Origin: a virus
Virus record (IMG/VR): IMGVR_UViG_3300030108_000471
Location: 1 to 46,559 of that record
Strand: one strand, 5' to 3'
Length of the DNA stretch: 46,559 nucleotides
Positions 5,867-13,226 of the stretch are shown piece after piece (positions within the stretch are counted from its first letter, which is position 1; every line of letters begins with the position of its first letter). The notes under the pieces are model-generated. The model worked only from the letters and a program-made list of their open reading frames with translations. It was not told the origin of the DNA and searched no databases. Position numbers and translations under genes: made by a program.

Positions 5867-6737
5867 AGCAACTATGATGGACTACATGGGTCTGGATGTT
5901 ACCGTTGTAAACGCAGCTAGAGTTAGTTTTGGTAAGAAAGTGCCACCAGGTAGAACATTTACCACAGAGGATGATAATAAACTAATTCATTATCTAGCGA
6001 AGCACAGGCACATGTCACCTTTTGGTCACTGCTTTGCCAGCTTTCATGTCCAAGCACCTATCTTTGTGGCTAGGCAGTTAGTGAAGCATAAGTTCTTACG
6101 TTGGAATGAGATCAGCCGCAGATACGTGGATGAAGAGCCTGAGTTCTACCAGCCTGACGCATGGCGAGGACGTAGCGAGGATAAGAAGCAGGGTAGTGAG
6201 GGTGTTGTATATCCTAAAACAGATACAGACTTTGTTGGTTACACTGCACTCAGAGTTTATAAAGAACTTCTTGACGAAGGTGTATGCCCAGAACAGGCGC
6301 GTATGGTACTGCCACAATCTACAATGACTGAGTGGTACTGGTCAGGTAGTCTTGATGCATGGTTTGATATGTGCAAACTACGATGCGCTTTTGATACGCA
6401 AGTAGAGACACGCCTCGTTGCTGATCAAATCAGTGATACAATGCAAACATTGTTTCCTGTGTCATGGAAAGCCTTGACAGGAGAATCAAATAATGATAAA
6501 CGTTTTGATGAGTACAGTTATTACGGAGAAAATAATCCACCAGTATCTACAAAAGATGTGTGGCATGGTAATGATCCAGTAATTGATCTAGAAAATAAAA
6601 AGGCTATTGAGAGTAGAAAGTTGTATGGGGATGATCAGATAAGACCTATGACTGACTCAGAAAAGAAGAGAGCAATGGAGAAAAAAGAATTGAATCAAGC
6701 GTGGTATGATGGAGATGGTGGGGAGTTGTTTGAGTAA
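5859..6737 (+). CDS. thyX: Flavin-dependent thymidylate synthase ThyX
   Basis: The product is 292 residues from the ATG at 5859; a TTG one codon upstream is less likely. ThyX makes dTMP from dUMP with FAD, NADPH and methylene-tetrahydrofolate. The N-terminal NAARVSFG and HMSPFGH segments match the family. The signature region reads VKHKFLRWNEISRRYVDEEPEFY, so the usual RHRx7S motif has Lys-His-Lys in place of Arg-His-Arg. The C-terminal block EQARMVLPQSTMTEWYW and the R-x-x-x-x-D-T-Q-x-E-T-R segment also fit. It abuts the primase-helicase and, with the downstream RNR, supplies DNA precursors during replication. Confidence 0.93.
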   Translation: MIKATMMDYMGLDVTVVNAARVSFGKKVPPGRTFTTEDDNKLIHYLAKHRHMSPFGHCFASFHVQAPIFVARQLVKHKFLRWNEISRRYVDEEPEFYQPDAWRGRSEDKKQGSEGVVYPKTDTDFVGYTALRVYKELLDEGVCPEQARMVLPQSTMTEWYWSGSLDAWFDMCKLRCAFDTQVETRLVADQISDTMQTLFPVSWKALTGESNNDKRFDEYSYYGENNPPVSTKDVWHGNDPVIDLENKKAIESRKLYGDDQIRPMTDSEKKRAMEKKELNQAWYDGDGGELFE

Positions 6738-8362
6738 TGGCTGAAGGAGACAACCCACATCTGCCTTGTCCCTTTGAAGAGTGTGGATCTAGCGATGCTT
6801 TCAATTGGAACGATGAGGGATATGGTTTTTGTCACAGTTGTGGCACATCTTATCCTAGTTCCAAGCCTACTTTTGATTGGGCAAAAGAGAAGTATCCAGT
6901 AAAACAAAGGATAAATATTATGGATGTAGTTGTAAAGTCTGGAACCTACGATAATATCAGAGGTATAAAACCTGATGTGTGTCAGTTGTATGGTATACAG
7001 TTGCAACTTGGTGAGGATGGTAGTCCTGTGAGGTACGCTTACAAATATCCACACACAACCAAGTACAGGTCTTACACAGATAAATCTAAGACTTGGGTAA
7101 AAGACACAGGACTTGGTATGATACATCTGTTTGGTCCAAAGTTTAATGCTGGAACTAGCAAACGTTTGTATCTTACTGAGGGAGAGTTTGATGCGGCAAG
7201 TCTGTATGAAATCCTTGGAGAAAAGTTTCCTGTCAAGTCTCTACCTAGTGCGTCCATAGGGGAGAAGTTTCTACAGAATAACCTAGATTATCTTAGATCT
7301 TTTGAGGCTGTTATTTATGCAGGAGAACTTGATACAGCAGGTAAGGCAGCAGCAGATAAAATTTATTCTGTGTTACCAGAAAAGTTCTACTATGTTCCTA
7401 TGTCCAAACACAAAGACGCCAATGACTTTCTAACTAATGGTGATGGTAAGGAACTTATGTGGGCTGCTATGAAACCACAGAAGTATTCTCCTGATAATTT
7501 CTTTATCTCTGACCAAGATGTAGAATATGCCATACTAAATGAGAATCCATACTCCTACACCCCCACAGGTCACTCAGGATTAGACTCAAAGATTCGAGGT
7601 GTGGTCAAAGGAGGTCTGACTTTTATCAAAGCACCAAGGGGTACAGGTAAGACTGAGGTAATACGTTACTTTGAAGCGGGACTGTTACGCACAAAAGAAA
7701 CAAAGATCGCACTGCTACATATGGAGGAGATGAAGTCAACAACTTATAGGGCTATGGCTACGTATCACCTTGGATGTAATGTACGTACTAATGATGATGC
7801 ACTCGCCAATGGTATCTCTATCGAAGAGGTAATTAGGGCAAGTCAGATAGCTGCTGATACAGAGAACAACAGAACCATAGTTTTTGAGATGAGGAGTCAT
7901 GATGATCCACTCAAATTACTTGATCATACCCGTACTGCGGCTACTGTGTTTGGGGCTGACTTTATATTTGTGGATCACGTACAGCGTTTAGCCTATCTAT
8001 CTAACACTGGAGTTGATGGAGCCACAAGCACACTGACTACTTTGGGATCACGCATGGCACAGTTAGCCAAAGAATTAGACATAGGTGTTGTATTTATATC
8101 ACAGGTTAATGATGATGGTAGAACAAAATATGCTGCATCCCTTGAAGAAGAAGCAATAATATGCATAAAGATTGATAGGAATGTAGAATCAGAGGATGAG
8201 ATAATACAGAATACAACTAACTTTATCGTTGACAAGAACAGACCTTTTGCTAAGTTGGGTAATGCAGGTTCAGTTTATTATGATCCTGAGACAACAATAC
8301 TTACGGAGGATGTTCCGTATACTAATGGTGGAAACGTGGTGAATTTACATGATGGTATTTGA
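6737..8362 (+). CDS. T7 gp4-like primase-helicase
   Basis: The product is 541 residues, close to T7 gp4 (566). An N-terminal zinc-binding domain has C11, C16, C32 and C35 (CPFEECGSSDA and CHSC). A TOPRIM fold follows, with LTEGEFDA near residue 146 and GELDTAGKAA near 195. The RecA-like helicase domain has Walker A RGTGKTEV near 300 and a Walker B-like FIFVDHVQ near 410. It unwinds DNA and lays RNA primers for the phage polymerase encoded next, with which it overlaps by 14 bases. The stop of thyX overlaps its start. Confidence 0.93.
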   Translation: MAEGDNPHLPCPFEECGSSDAFNWNDEGYGFCHSCGTSYPSSKPTFDWAKEKYPVKQRINIMDVVVKSGTYDNIRGIKPDVCQLYGIQLQLGEDGSPVRYAYKYPHTTKYRSYTDKSKTWVKDTGLGMIHLFGPKFNAGTSKRLYLTEGEFDAASLYEILGEKFPVKSLPSASIGEKFLQNNLDYLRSFEAVIYAGELDTAGKAAADKIYSVLPEKFYYVPMSKHKDANDFLTNGDGKELMWAAMKPQKYSPDNFFISDQDVEYAILNENPYSYTPTGHSGLDSKIRGVVKGGLTFIKAPRGTGKTEVIRYFEAGLLRTKETKIALLHMEEMKSTTYRAMATYHLGCNVRTNDDALANGISIEEVIRASQIAADTENNRTIVFEMRSHDDPLKLLDHTRTAATVFGADFIFVDHVQRLAYLSNTGVDGATSTLTTLGSRMAQLAKELDIGVVFISQVNDDGRTKYAASLEEEAIICIKIDRNVESEDEIIQNTTNFIVDKNRPFAKLGNAGSVYYDPETTILTEDVPYTNGGNVVNLHDGI

Positions 8363-10178
8363 TATAGAGGCTGATGATTTATTAGAGGATGCGACAAAGA
8401 TACATTGCATGTCGTACACCTTTGATGGAAAATCCTATGTCAGCATCTACGACTATAGCCTTATGAGAGATATGCTACTAAAACAACGCGGTCTAGTGGG
8501 TCACAATATTATTCGTTATGATATACCACTGCTAGAAAAAATACTTGGTATAAAGATTAAGGCACAGTTGTTTGATACCTTACCTATGTCTTGGGTTATA
8601 AACTACAATAGGTCACGTCACGGTCTTGAATCTTTTGGCAATGACTACGGTGTACCTAAACCTGAGATTCATGACTGGAAAAACTTAACACAGGAGGAAT
8701 ATGCGTATCGCTGTCAAGAGGATGTTAAAATAAACTACATACTTTGGCAGAATTTACTTAAACGATTTATGTTTATCTACAAAGATAAATCAGAACTCAA
8801 TCGTTTCTTTCGTTACCTACAATTCAAGATGGACTGTGCGAGAGAAGCAGAACAACAGGGCTGGAAACTAGATGTCCCAAAATCACAAAACCTTGTGCAA
8901 CAGCTTACTGATTTACAAGATCAGAAAACACAAGACCTCATTGAAGTTATGCCAATGCGTAAGGTTATGGCGATTAAAACAAAACCTAAAGTAATGAATA
9001 AAAAGGATGGCACACTATCTTCTCATGGTAAAAGATGGATCAATTTATTAAAGGAGCATGACCTACCTGAAAGCTATGATGGTGAGATAAGTGTAGTTAA
9101 AGGTGTTGAACCAGCTAACCCAATGTCCTCAGATCAAGTTAAAGATTGGCTGTTCTCTATGGGTTGGAAGCCATGCACATTCAAGTATGTAGATGATAGA
9201 AAGATACCACAGGTAAGATCCAATGGTGAACTTACATCGTCTGTCAAGAGACTTATGGAGACTAACAAACAGGTACAAGTTCTTGATGGACTGACTGTAC
9301 TACAACACAGGTTAGGTATTCTCAAAGGCTTCTTAGAGTGTGAGAGGGATGGCTATGTCAAAGCAGAGATAGCAGGTCTTACCAACACACTTAGGTTTAA
9401 ACATCAAAAGCCTCTGGTTAATCTACCAGGTGTGGATAAACCTTGGGGGATGGAGATACGTGGTTGCTTGACTGCACCAGAGGGATTTACTCTTTGTGGT
9501 GCAGACATGACTTCTCTTGAGGATACAACCAAGCGTCACTATATGCAGCCCTACGATCCTGACTACGTTGCAGAAATGTCACAGAAAGGATTTGATCCAC
9601 ATTTAGACTTGGCAAAACATGCGGGATATGTTACTCAATGCGACATAGATAAGTACAACAGGGGTGATATGCCAAAGTTAAAAGAGTTACGTAAGAACTT
9701 TAAGGTAGTAAATTACTCTGCTACTTATGGTATCGGTGCACCTAAACTCTCTCGTGAAACAAGTATGTCAGAGGGTGAAGCAAAGGATTTACTAGATGCT
9801 TATTGGAATCGTAATTGGTCTGTTAAAAAGTTTGTAGAGGATCAAAAGATACGTCACATAAACGAAGAGATGTGGGTTCAGAATCCAGTCAGTAAGTTCT
9901 GGCACAGCTTGAGGTTTGAGAAGGATGCTTTCTCTACTATCAATCAAAGCACAGGTGCCTATTGTTTTGACAGGTGGGTTGCACTATATAGATCAAGAAG
10001 ACCTAATATAGTGGGACAGTTTCATGATGAAAGTATTAACGTGATAAAGAAAGGTGAAGAGAATGAGCACACTTCTGTTTTACAGTGGGCCATAGAAAAA
10101 CTTAACGAACAATTAAAATTAAATGTTGACTTAGGTATTGATATACAGTATGGTCAAACTTATGCAGATGTACACTAA
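8349..10178 (+). CDS. Family A DNA polymerase with 3'-5' exonuclease
   Basis: The product is 609 residues. The proofreading domain is present: ExoI VFDIEADD, ExoII GHNIIRYD near 55 and ExoIII YRCQEDVKINY near 118. In the polymerase domain, motif A reads GADMTSLEDTTKRHY near 383 instead of the common DYSQIELR, keeping the Asp and Glu but losing the Arg. Motif B is KNFKVVNYSATYG near 450, with Tyr at the position equivalent to E. coli Phe762. Motif C is GQFHDES near 555. It copies the phage genome. The second ATG (8352) is an equal start. It overlaps the primase-helicase and lies 12 bases before the SSB gene. Confidence 0.94.
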   Translation: MMVFDIEADDLLEDATKIHCMSYTFDGKSYVSIYDYSLMRDMLLKQRGLVGHNIIRYDIPLLEKILGIKIKAQLFDTLPMSWVINYNRSRHGLESFGNDYGVPKPEIHDWKNLTQEEYAYRCQEDVKINYILWQNLLKRFMFIYKDKSELNRFFRYLQFKMDCAREAEQQGWKLDVPKSQNLVQQLTDLQDQKTQDLIEVMPMRKVMAIKTKPKVMNKKDGTLSSHGKRWINLLKEHDLPESYDGEISVVKGVEPANPMSSDQVKDWLFSMGWKPCTFKYVDDRKIPQVRSNGELTSSVKRLMETNKQVQVLDGLTVLQHRLGILKGFLECERDGYVKAEIAGLTNTLRFKHQKPLVNLPGVDKPWGMEIRGCLTAPEGFTLCGADMTSLEDTTKRHYMQPYDPDYVAEMSQKGFDPHLDLAKHAGYVTQCDIDKYNRGDMPKLKELRKNFKVVNYSATYGIGAPKLSRETSMSEGEAKDLLDAYWNRNWSVKKFVEDQKIRHINEEMWVQNPVSKFWHSLRFEKDAFSTINQSTGAYCFDRWVALYRSRRPNIVGQFHDESINVIKKGEENEHTSVLQWAIEKLNEQLKLNVDLGIDIQYGQTYADVH

Positions 10179-10190
10179 AAGGAGGGCCAT

Positions 10191-10721
10191 ATGGCTACGC
10201 GAATAGTTAAACTAACAGGTATTGCAGAATGGGCAAAGGTGTTTGAACAGAACAGGGATCTTACAGGTTGGAAGCCTACCCTTCAAGCAGAGGGTTCCTA
10301 CGAAAAGTACAAGGGTGCTTGCACTATTGACATGATACTTGATGATGAAAACATTGCTAAACTTCAAGCAGCTAAATGCTCTAAAGATCCAAAGGTTGAT
10401 CCAGAGGGCAGAGGAATGAAGGTGAAATTTGATAGGAAGTTCGATACTGGATATGATTGGAGCAGCGGTGCGCCTCGTGTTACTAAGTCTGATGACAGTG
10501 CTTGGGATTTTGATAATGATGGCACCATTGGCAACGGTTCTATTGTAGAGGCAACGATTGCTGTCTATGATCTACCTAAATATGGTAACACAGGAACACG
10601 ACTAGAATCTGTTAAGGTTTTAGATCACGTTCAATATATCCAGCCACAGGACGGTGGTAGTTCTCCTCCTGCCACAAAGAAGCCTGTGACAACACCCCAA
10701 GAAGAAACAGTTTTATTCTAG
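10191..10721 (+). CDS. Single-stranded DNA-binding protein, T7 gp2.5-like
   Basis: The product is 176 residues with an AAGGAGG ribosome site. The core (~1-145) has the size and pattern of a phage OB-fold SSB (GWKPTLQAEGSYEKYKGACT, later VKVLDHVQYIQP). The C-terminus is a flexible Pro/Thr/Ser linker ending EETVLF, the acidic tail with terminal Phe used by gp2.5-type proteins to contact polymerase and helicase. Its place right after the polymerase supports this. It should coat ssDNA at the fork. Confidence 0.8.
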   Translation: MATRIVKLTGIAEWAKVFEQNRDLTGWKPTLQAEGSYEKYKGACTIDMILDDENIAKLQAAKCSKDPKVDPEGRGMKVKFDRKFDTGYDWSSGAPRVTKSDDSAWDFDNDGTIGNGSIVEATIAVYDLPKYGNTGTRLESVKVLDHVQYIQPQDGGSSPPATKKPVTTPQEETVLF

Positions 10722-10778
10722 GGGTGTAACTAGGGGGTGGGTACTGTGGGTGTGTCCATCCCCACATTAAGGAATATT

Positions 10779-11642
10779 ATGAAAAATATAGATACACTTG
10801 TAACAGACATAGCTGAAGTTATCCAAGGTAAGGGTGGTTGGTCTTCTTTGATAGCTAAAGACATGGGGAATAACATAGCACAGATCGCTAACACAAGGTT
10901 CTCTAAACCCCAAGAGCCTAGAGGATATCTATCCTTGTCTGGTTTAGGGACACCCTGTAAAAGAAAGCTGTGGTTTAAAGTAAATTGTTCAGAGTCAGGG
11001 GAGCCATTAAAATACAATGTGCTTCTCAAATTTTTTTATGGGGATATAATAGAAGAGCTAATCTTGTCGTTAGCTAAAGCATCTGGACACGATATAAAAG
11101 GTCAGCAAGACAGACTTAATGTGCATGGTATAAGAGGTCACAGAGATGCAGTGATAGATGGTATGACTGTAGATGTTAAGTCCTGTAGTTCTTACGCATT
11201 TAAAAAATTTAAAAGTGGTACGCTAAGGGATGATGATGCCTTTGGTTACATATCTCAGCTATCAAGTTATGTTTATGCTGCAAAGGACGATCCTTTAGTT
11301 ACCAATAAAACACATGGAGCTTTTCTAGCAGTTGATAAACAGAACGGAAACATTTGTTTGGATGTGCATGATTTTACTGAGGATCTAAAAACAAAAGAAA
11401 AAGAAGTAAAAGAAATAAAAGCTATGGTCAAAGGTGATATACCAAAAGATCGGATACCACCAGTACCACAATCTAAAACAAGTCCCAACATGAAGTTAAG
11501 TATGGCTTGTAGTTATTGTGACTACAAGAAAAGATGCTGGCCTACATTAAGGACTTTCCTCTATAAGACAGGCCCATTACATCTTGTCCATATAGAGCAT
11601 GAGCCTAACGTACCAGAGATTAAACATGACCAGGCAAGCTAA
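10779..11642 (+). CDS. PD-(D/E)XK exonuclease, RecB/Cas4-like
   Basis: The product is 287 residues from the ATG at 10779, preceded by AAGGA; a longer frame opens at 10737. The nuclease core has GHRDAVIDGMTVDVKSCSSY, with catalytic Asp and the D-x-K motif, and an N-terminal LGTPCKRKLWF with the first cysteine. Near the end, ACSYCDYKKRCW adds three clustered cysteines. The Cys plus Cys3 arrangement is like the Fe-S cluster of Cas4/AddB-type nucleases. T7-like phages use an exonuclease here (gp6) for primer removal, host DNA breakdown and recombination; that role is inferred. It overlaps the next nuclease gene by 17 bases. Confidence 0.8.
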   Translation: MKNIDTLVTDIAEVIQGKGGWSSLIAKDMGNNIAQIANTRFSKPQEPRGYLSLSGLGTPCKRKLWFKVNCSESGEPLKYNVLLKFFYGDIIEELILSLAKASGHDIKGQQDRLNVHGIRGHRDAVIDGMTVDVKSCSSYAFKKFKSGTLRDDDAFGYISQLSSYVYAAKDDPLVTNKTHGAFLAVDKQNGNICLDVHDFTEDLKTKEKEVKEIKAMVKGDIPKDRIPPVPQSKTSPNMKLSMACSYCDYKKRCWPTLRTFLYKTGPLHLVHIEHEPNVPEIKHDQAS

Positions 11643-11970
11643 ACAAAAAGGAAGACTGGGACAACAAGAGATAAGGGACAAACTTTTGGAGACATTTCCT
11701 GATCTTGAGCCTGATGATATTAAGTCTACAATTATGGGAGATAGTGGTGCAGATATACAGTTGTCACCAGCAGCTAGAAAAAAGATACCACTATCTATTG
11801 AAGTAAAGAGGAGAAAGTCTGAACTAAAAACAGTTTATGGTTTTATTGAACAAGCGACTAAACATTCTGGTGAGGAACCTGTTGTATTTTTTAGATCAGA
11901 TAGAAAACCTTGGGTTGTCATGATAGGTCTAGAACACTATATGGAGTTATTGAAAGGTTGGAAAACGTGA
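11626..11970 (+). CDS. Resolvase-like endonuclease (T7 gp3 analogue)
   Basis: The product is 114 residues from the ATG at 11626. An N-terminal KGRLGQQEIRDKLLETFPDL helix is followed by a core with GDSGADIQLSPAAR and PLSIEVKRRK, a PD-(D/E)XK arrangement as in archaeal-type Holliday junction resolvases and VRR-type nucleases. A helix and strand (PVVFFRSDRKPWVVMIGL) complete the small fold. Together with the exonuclease it probably resolves branched DNA before packaging. The stop overlaps the next GTG. Confidence 0.72.
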   Translation: MTRQAKQKGRLGQQEIRDKLLETFPDLEPDDIKSTIMGDSGADIQLSPAARKKIPLSIEVKRRKSELKTVYGFIEQATKHSGEEPVVFFRSDRKPWVVMIGLEHYMELLKGWKT

Positions 11971-12206
11971 TAAAAGTTTGGGGAATAATAGAGGGACCAA
12001 TATATATAGAAGATTTACCAGAGGATGAAGAAGCCCCAGAGTATATGGAATATCTCTTGGTTTGCAAGGCTGAAATAGATGGTGAAATAGAGCCTGTAAA
12101 CTTTTGGTTTGCTGATTTAGAACAAGCATACGAATGGCAAAAACACTTCAGCAAACACATAGAACCACTACACATAAAGGACTCACACAGGGATATAATG
12201 ATATGA
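11967..12206 (+). CDS. Small acidic hypothetical protein, GTG start
   Basis: The product is 79 residues from a GTG in a GTGA overlap with the nuclease stop. It is acidic (IEDLPEDEEAPEYMEY) with a C-terminal aromatic part (NFWFADLEQAYEWQKHFSKH). It overlaps the metallophosphoesterase start by ATGA. No family is recognised. Confidence 0.6.
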   Translation: MIKVWGIIEGPIYIEDLPEDEEAPEYMEYLLVCKAEIDGEIEPVNFWFADLEQAYEWQKHFSKHIEPLHIKDSHRDIMI

Positions 12207-12979
12207 CAAAAACAGCAGTAGTATTTACATGTGCACATGCAGATCCATCTGTATCTAATGAAAGATTTGATTGGCTTTCAGATTTTTTATATGATATTAG
12301 ACCTGATTATGTAATTGATCTAGGTGATGGTGCGGATATGAAATCTTTAAATAGCTATGATACTAGGTATCCTCAAGCCATAGTAGCACAAAACTATGAG
12401 TCTGATATAAATTGTTATAACGATTCTCAAGAACGACTAAGAGCTAAGTTTAAAAAGATGAAAAAGAAACGTCCTGCCTTCATAGGTATGGAAGGTAATC
12501 ATGAAAATAGGATTAAGAAAGCTATAGCTAATGATCCAAGATTAGAAGGTGTGACACATGGTATAAGTTTCTCACACCTACAAACAGATGTGTGGTTTGA
12601 TGAATATTATGAATACGAAAACTCAGCCCCCTCCATCTTTGATCAGGATGGTATATCATATTCACATTACATTGCTTCTGGTAATTATGGCACAGCTATG
12701 TCTGGTGATCATCACGCTTACAACCTCCTCAAGAAGCGTCATAGCTCTACTACTGTTGGTCACAGTCATAGGCGTAATATCTTTTTTAAGGATGACGCTC
12801 ACCCTAATCCAACTATCGGGCTGGTCGCGGGTTGCTTCAAAGGAGGAAAAGAAAGTTGGGCTGGGCAGTCTAACAACGAGTGGTGGAAGGGCATCGTTGT
12901 TAAAAGAAATATCCAAAACGGGTATTATGAACCAGAGTTTATCTCACTGGAAAGATTACGAGATATCTATAGCAAGTGA
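12203..12979 (+). CDS. Calcineurin-like metallophosphoesterase
   Basis: The product is 258 residues from the ATG at 12203 in an ATGA overlap. Motifs of the two-metal phosphoesterase fold are in order: TCAHAD near 9, DLGDGADM near 40 (GDxxD), GMEGNHENR near 97 (GNHE), SGDHHAY near 171 and VGHSHRR near 188. The first motif has Cys where Asp is usual (D-x-H becomes C-A-H). Phage members cut phosphodiesters in nucleic acids or nucleotides; the substrate is unknown. It ends the replication block. The next gene follows a promoter. Confidence 0.8.
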   Translation: MTKTAVVFTCAHADPSVSNERFDWLSDFLYDIRPDYVIDLGDGADMKSLNSYDTRYPQAIVAQNYESDINCYNDSQERLRAKFKKMKKKRPAFIGMEGNHENRIKKAIANDPRLEGVTHGISFSHLQTDVWFDEYYEYENSAPSIFDQDGISYSHYIASGNYGTAMSGDHHAYNLLKKRHSSTTVGHSHRRNIFFKDDAHPNPTIGLVAGCFKGGKESWAGQSNNEWWKGIVVKRNIQNGYYEPEFISLERLRDIYSK

Positions 12980-13017
12980 AAACTTAATAAAAAATATCAG
13001 GATAAGGGAGGGAACAC

Positions 13018-13045
13018 TTGACTAATGTTTATAAATAAGTATAAC
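13018..13045 (+). promoter_or_regulatory. Sigma70-like promoter of the RNR unit
   Basis: A -35 TTGACT at 13018-13023, a 16-base spacer beginning AAT and ending AAG, and a -10 TATAAC at 13040-13045 are followed by TTGGGG. The capsid promoter on the other strand has the same spacing, the same AGTATAAC core and TAGGGG. The start point should fall near 13052, leaving only about 7 bases before the ATG at 13059. Confidence 0.6.
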
Positions 13046-13058
13046 TTGGGGTTTCAAC

Positions 13059-13226
13059 ATGACTTATGAGATCACCCTAAATATATTAGTTGATAAAGAC
13101 GCAAACTTTCTAGAGGTTTCTGGAAATAATTGTGATGTAGTAAAAGACTTGATTAGGTCTGCGTTATATGATATAGACGATATAGAGATAATAAAATGTG
13201 AGGTGCTCTTTGAAGATGCTGACTAG
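13059..13226 (+). CDS. Small acidic protein upstream of RNR
   Basis: The product is 55 residues (starts MTYEITLNILVDKDANF, ends CEVLFEDAD). It has a beta-alpha-beta look and is acidic. Its end overlaps the RNR start by 11 bases, which suggests translational coupling. The leader from the predicted promoter is very short. It is unknown whether it acts with RNR. Confidence 0.6.
   Translation: MTYEITLNILVDKDANFLEVSGNNCDVVKDLIRSALYDIDDIEIIKCEVLFEDAD

Noticed and set aside
6474-6502. TTGACA with TAAACG at 17 bases inside thyX
   Set aside because: The -10 is poor and the site is in coding sequence; taken as chance.
12588-13025. 145-residue frame inside and after the metallophosphoesterase gene
   Set aside because: It lies in another frame of a gene with intact catalytic motifs and has no ribosome site.
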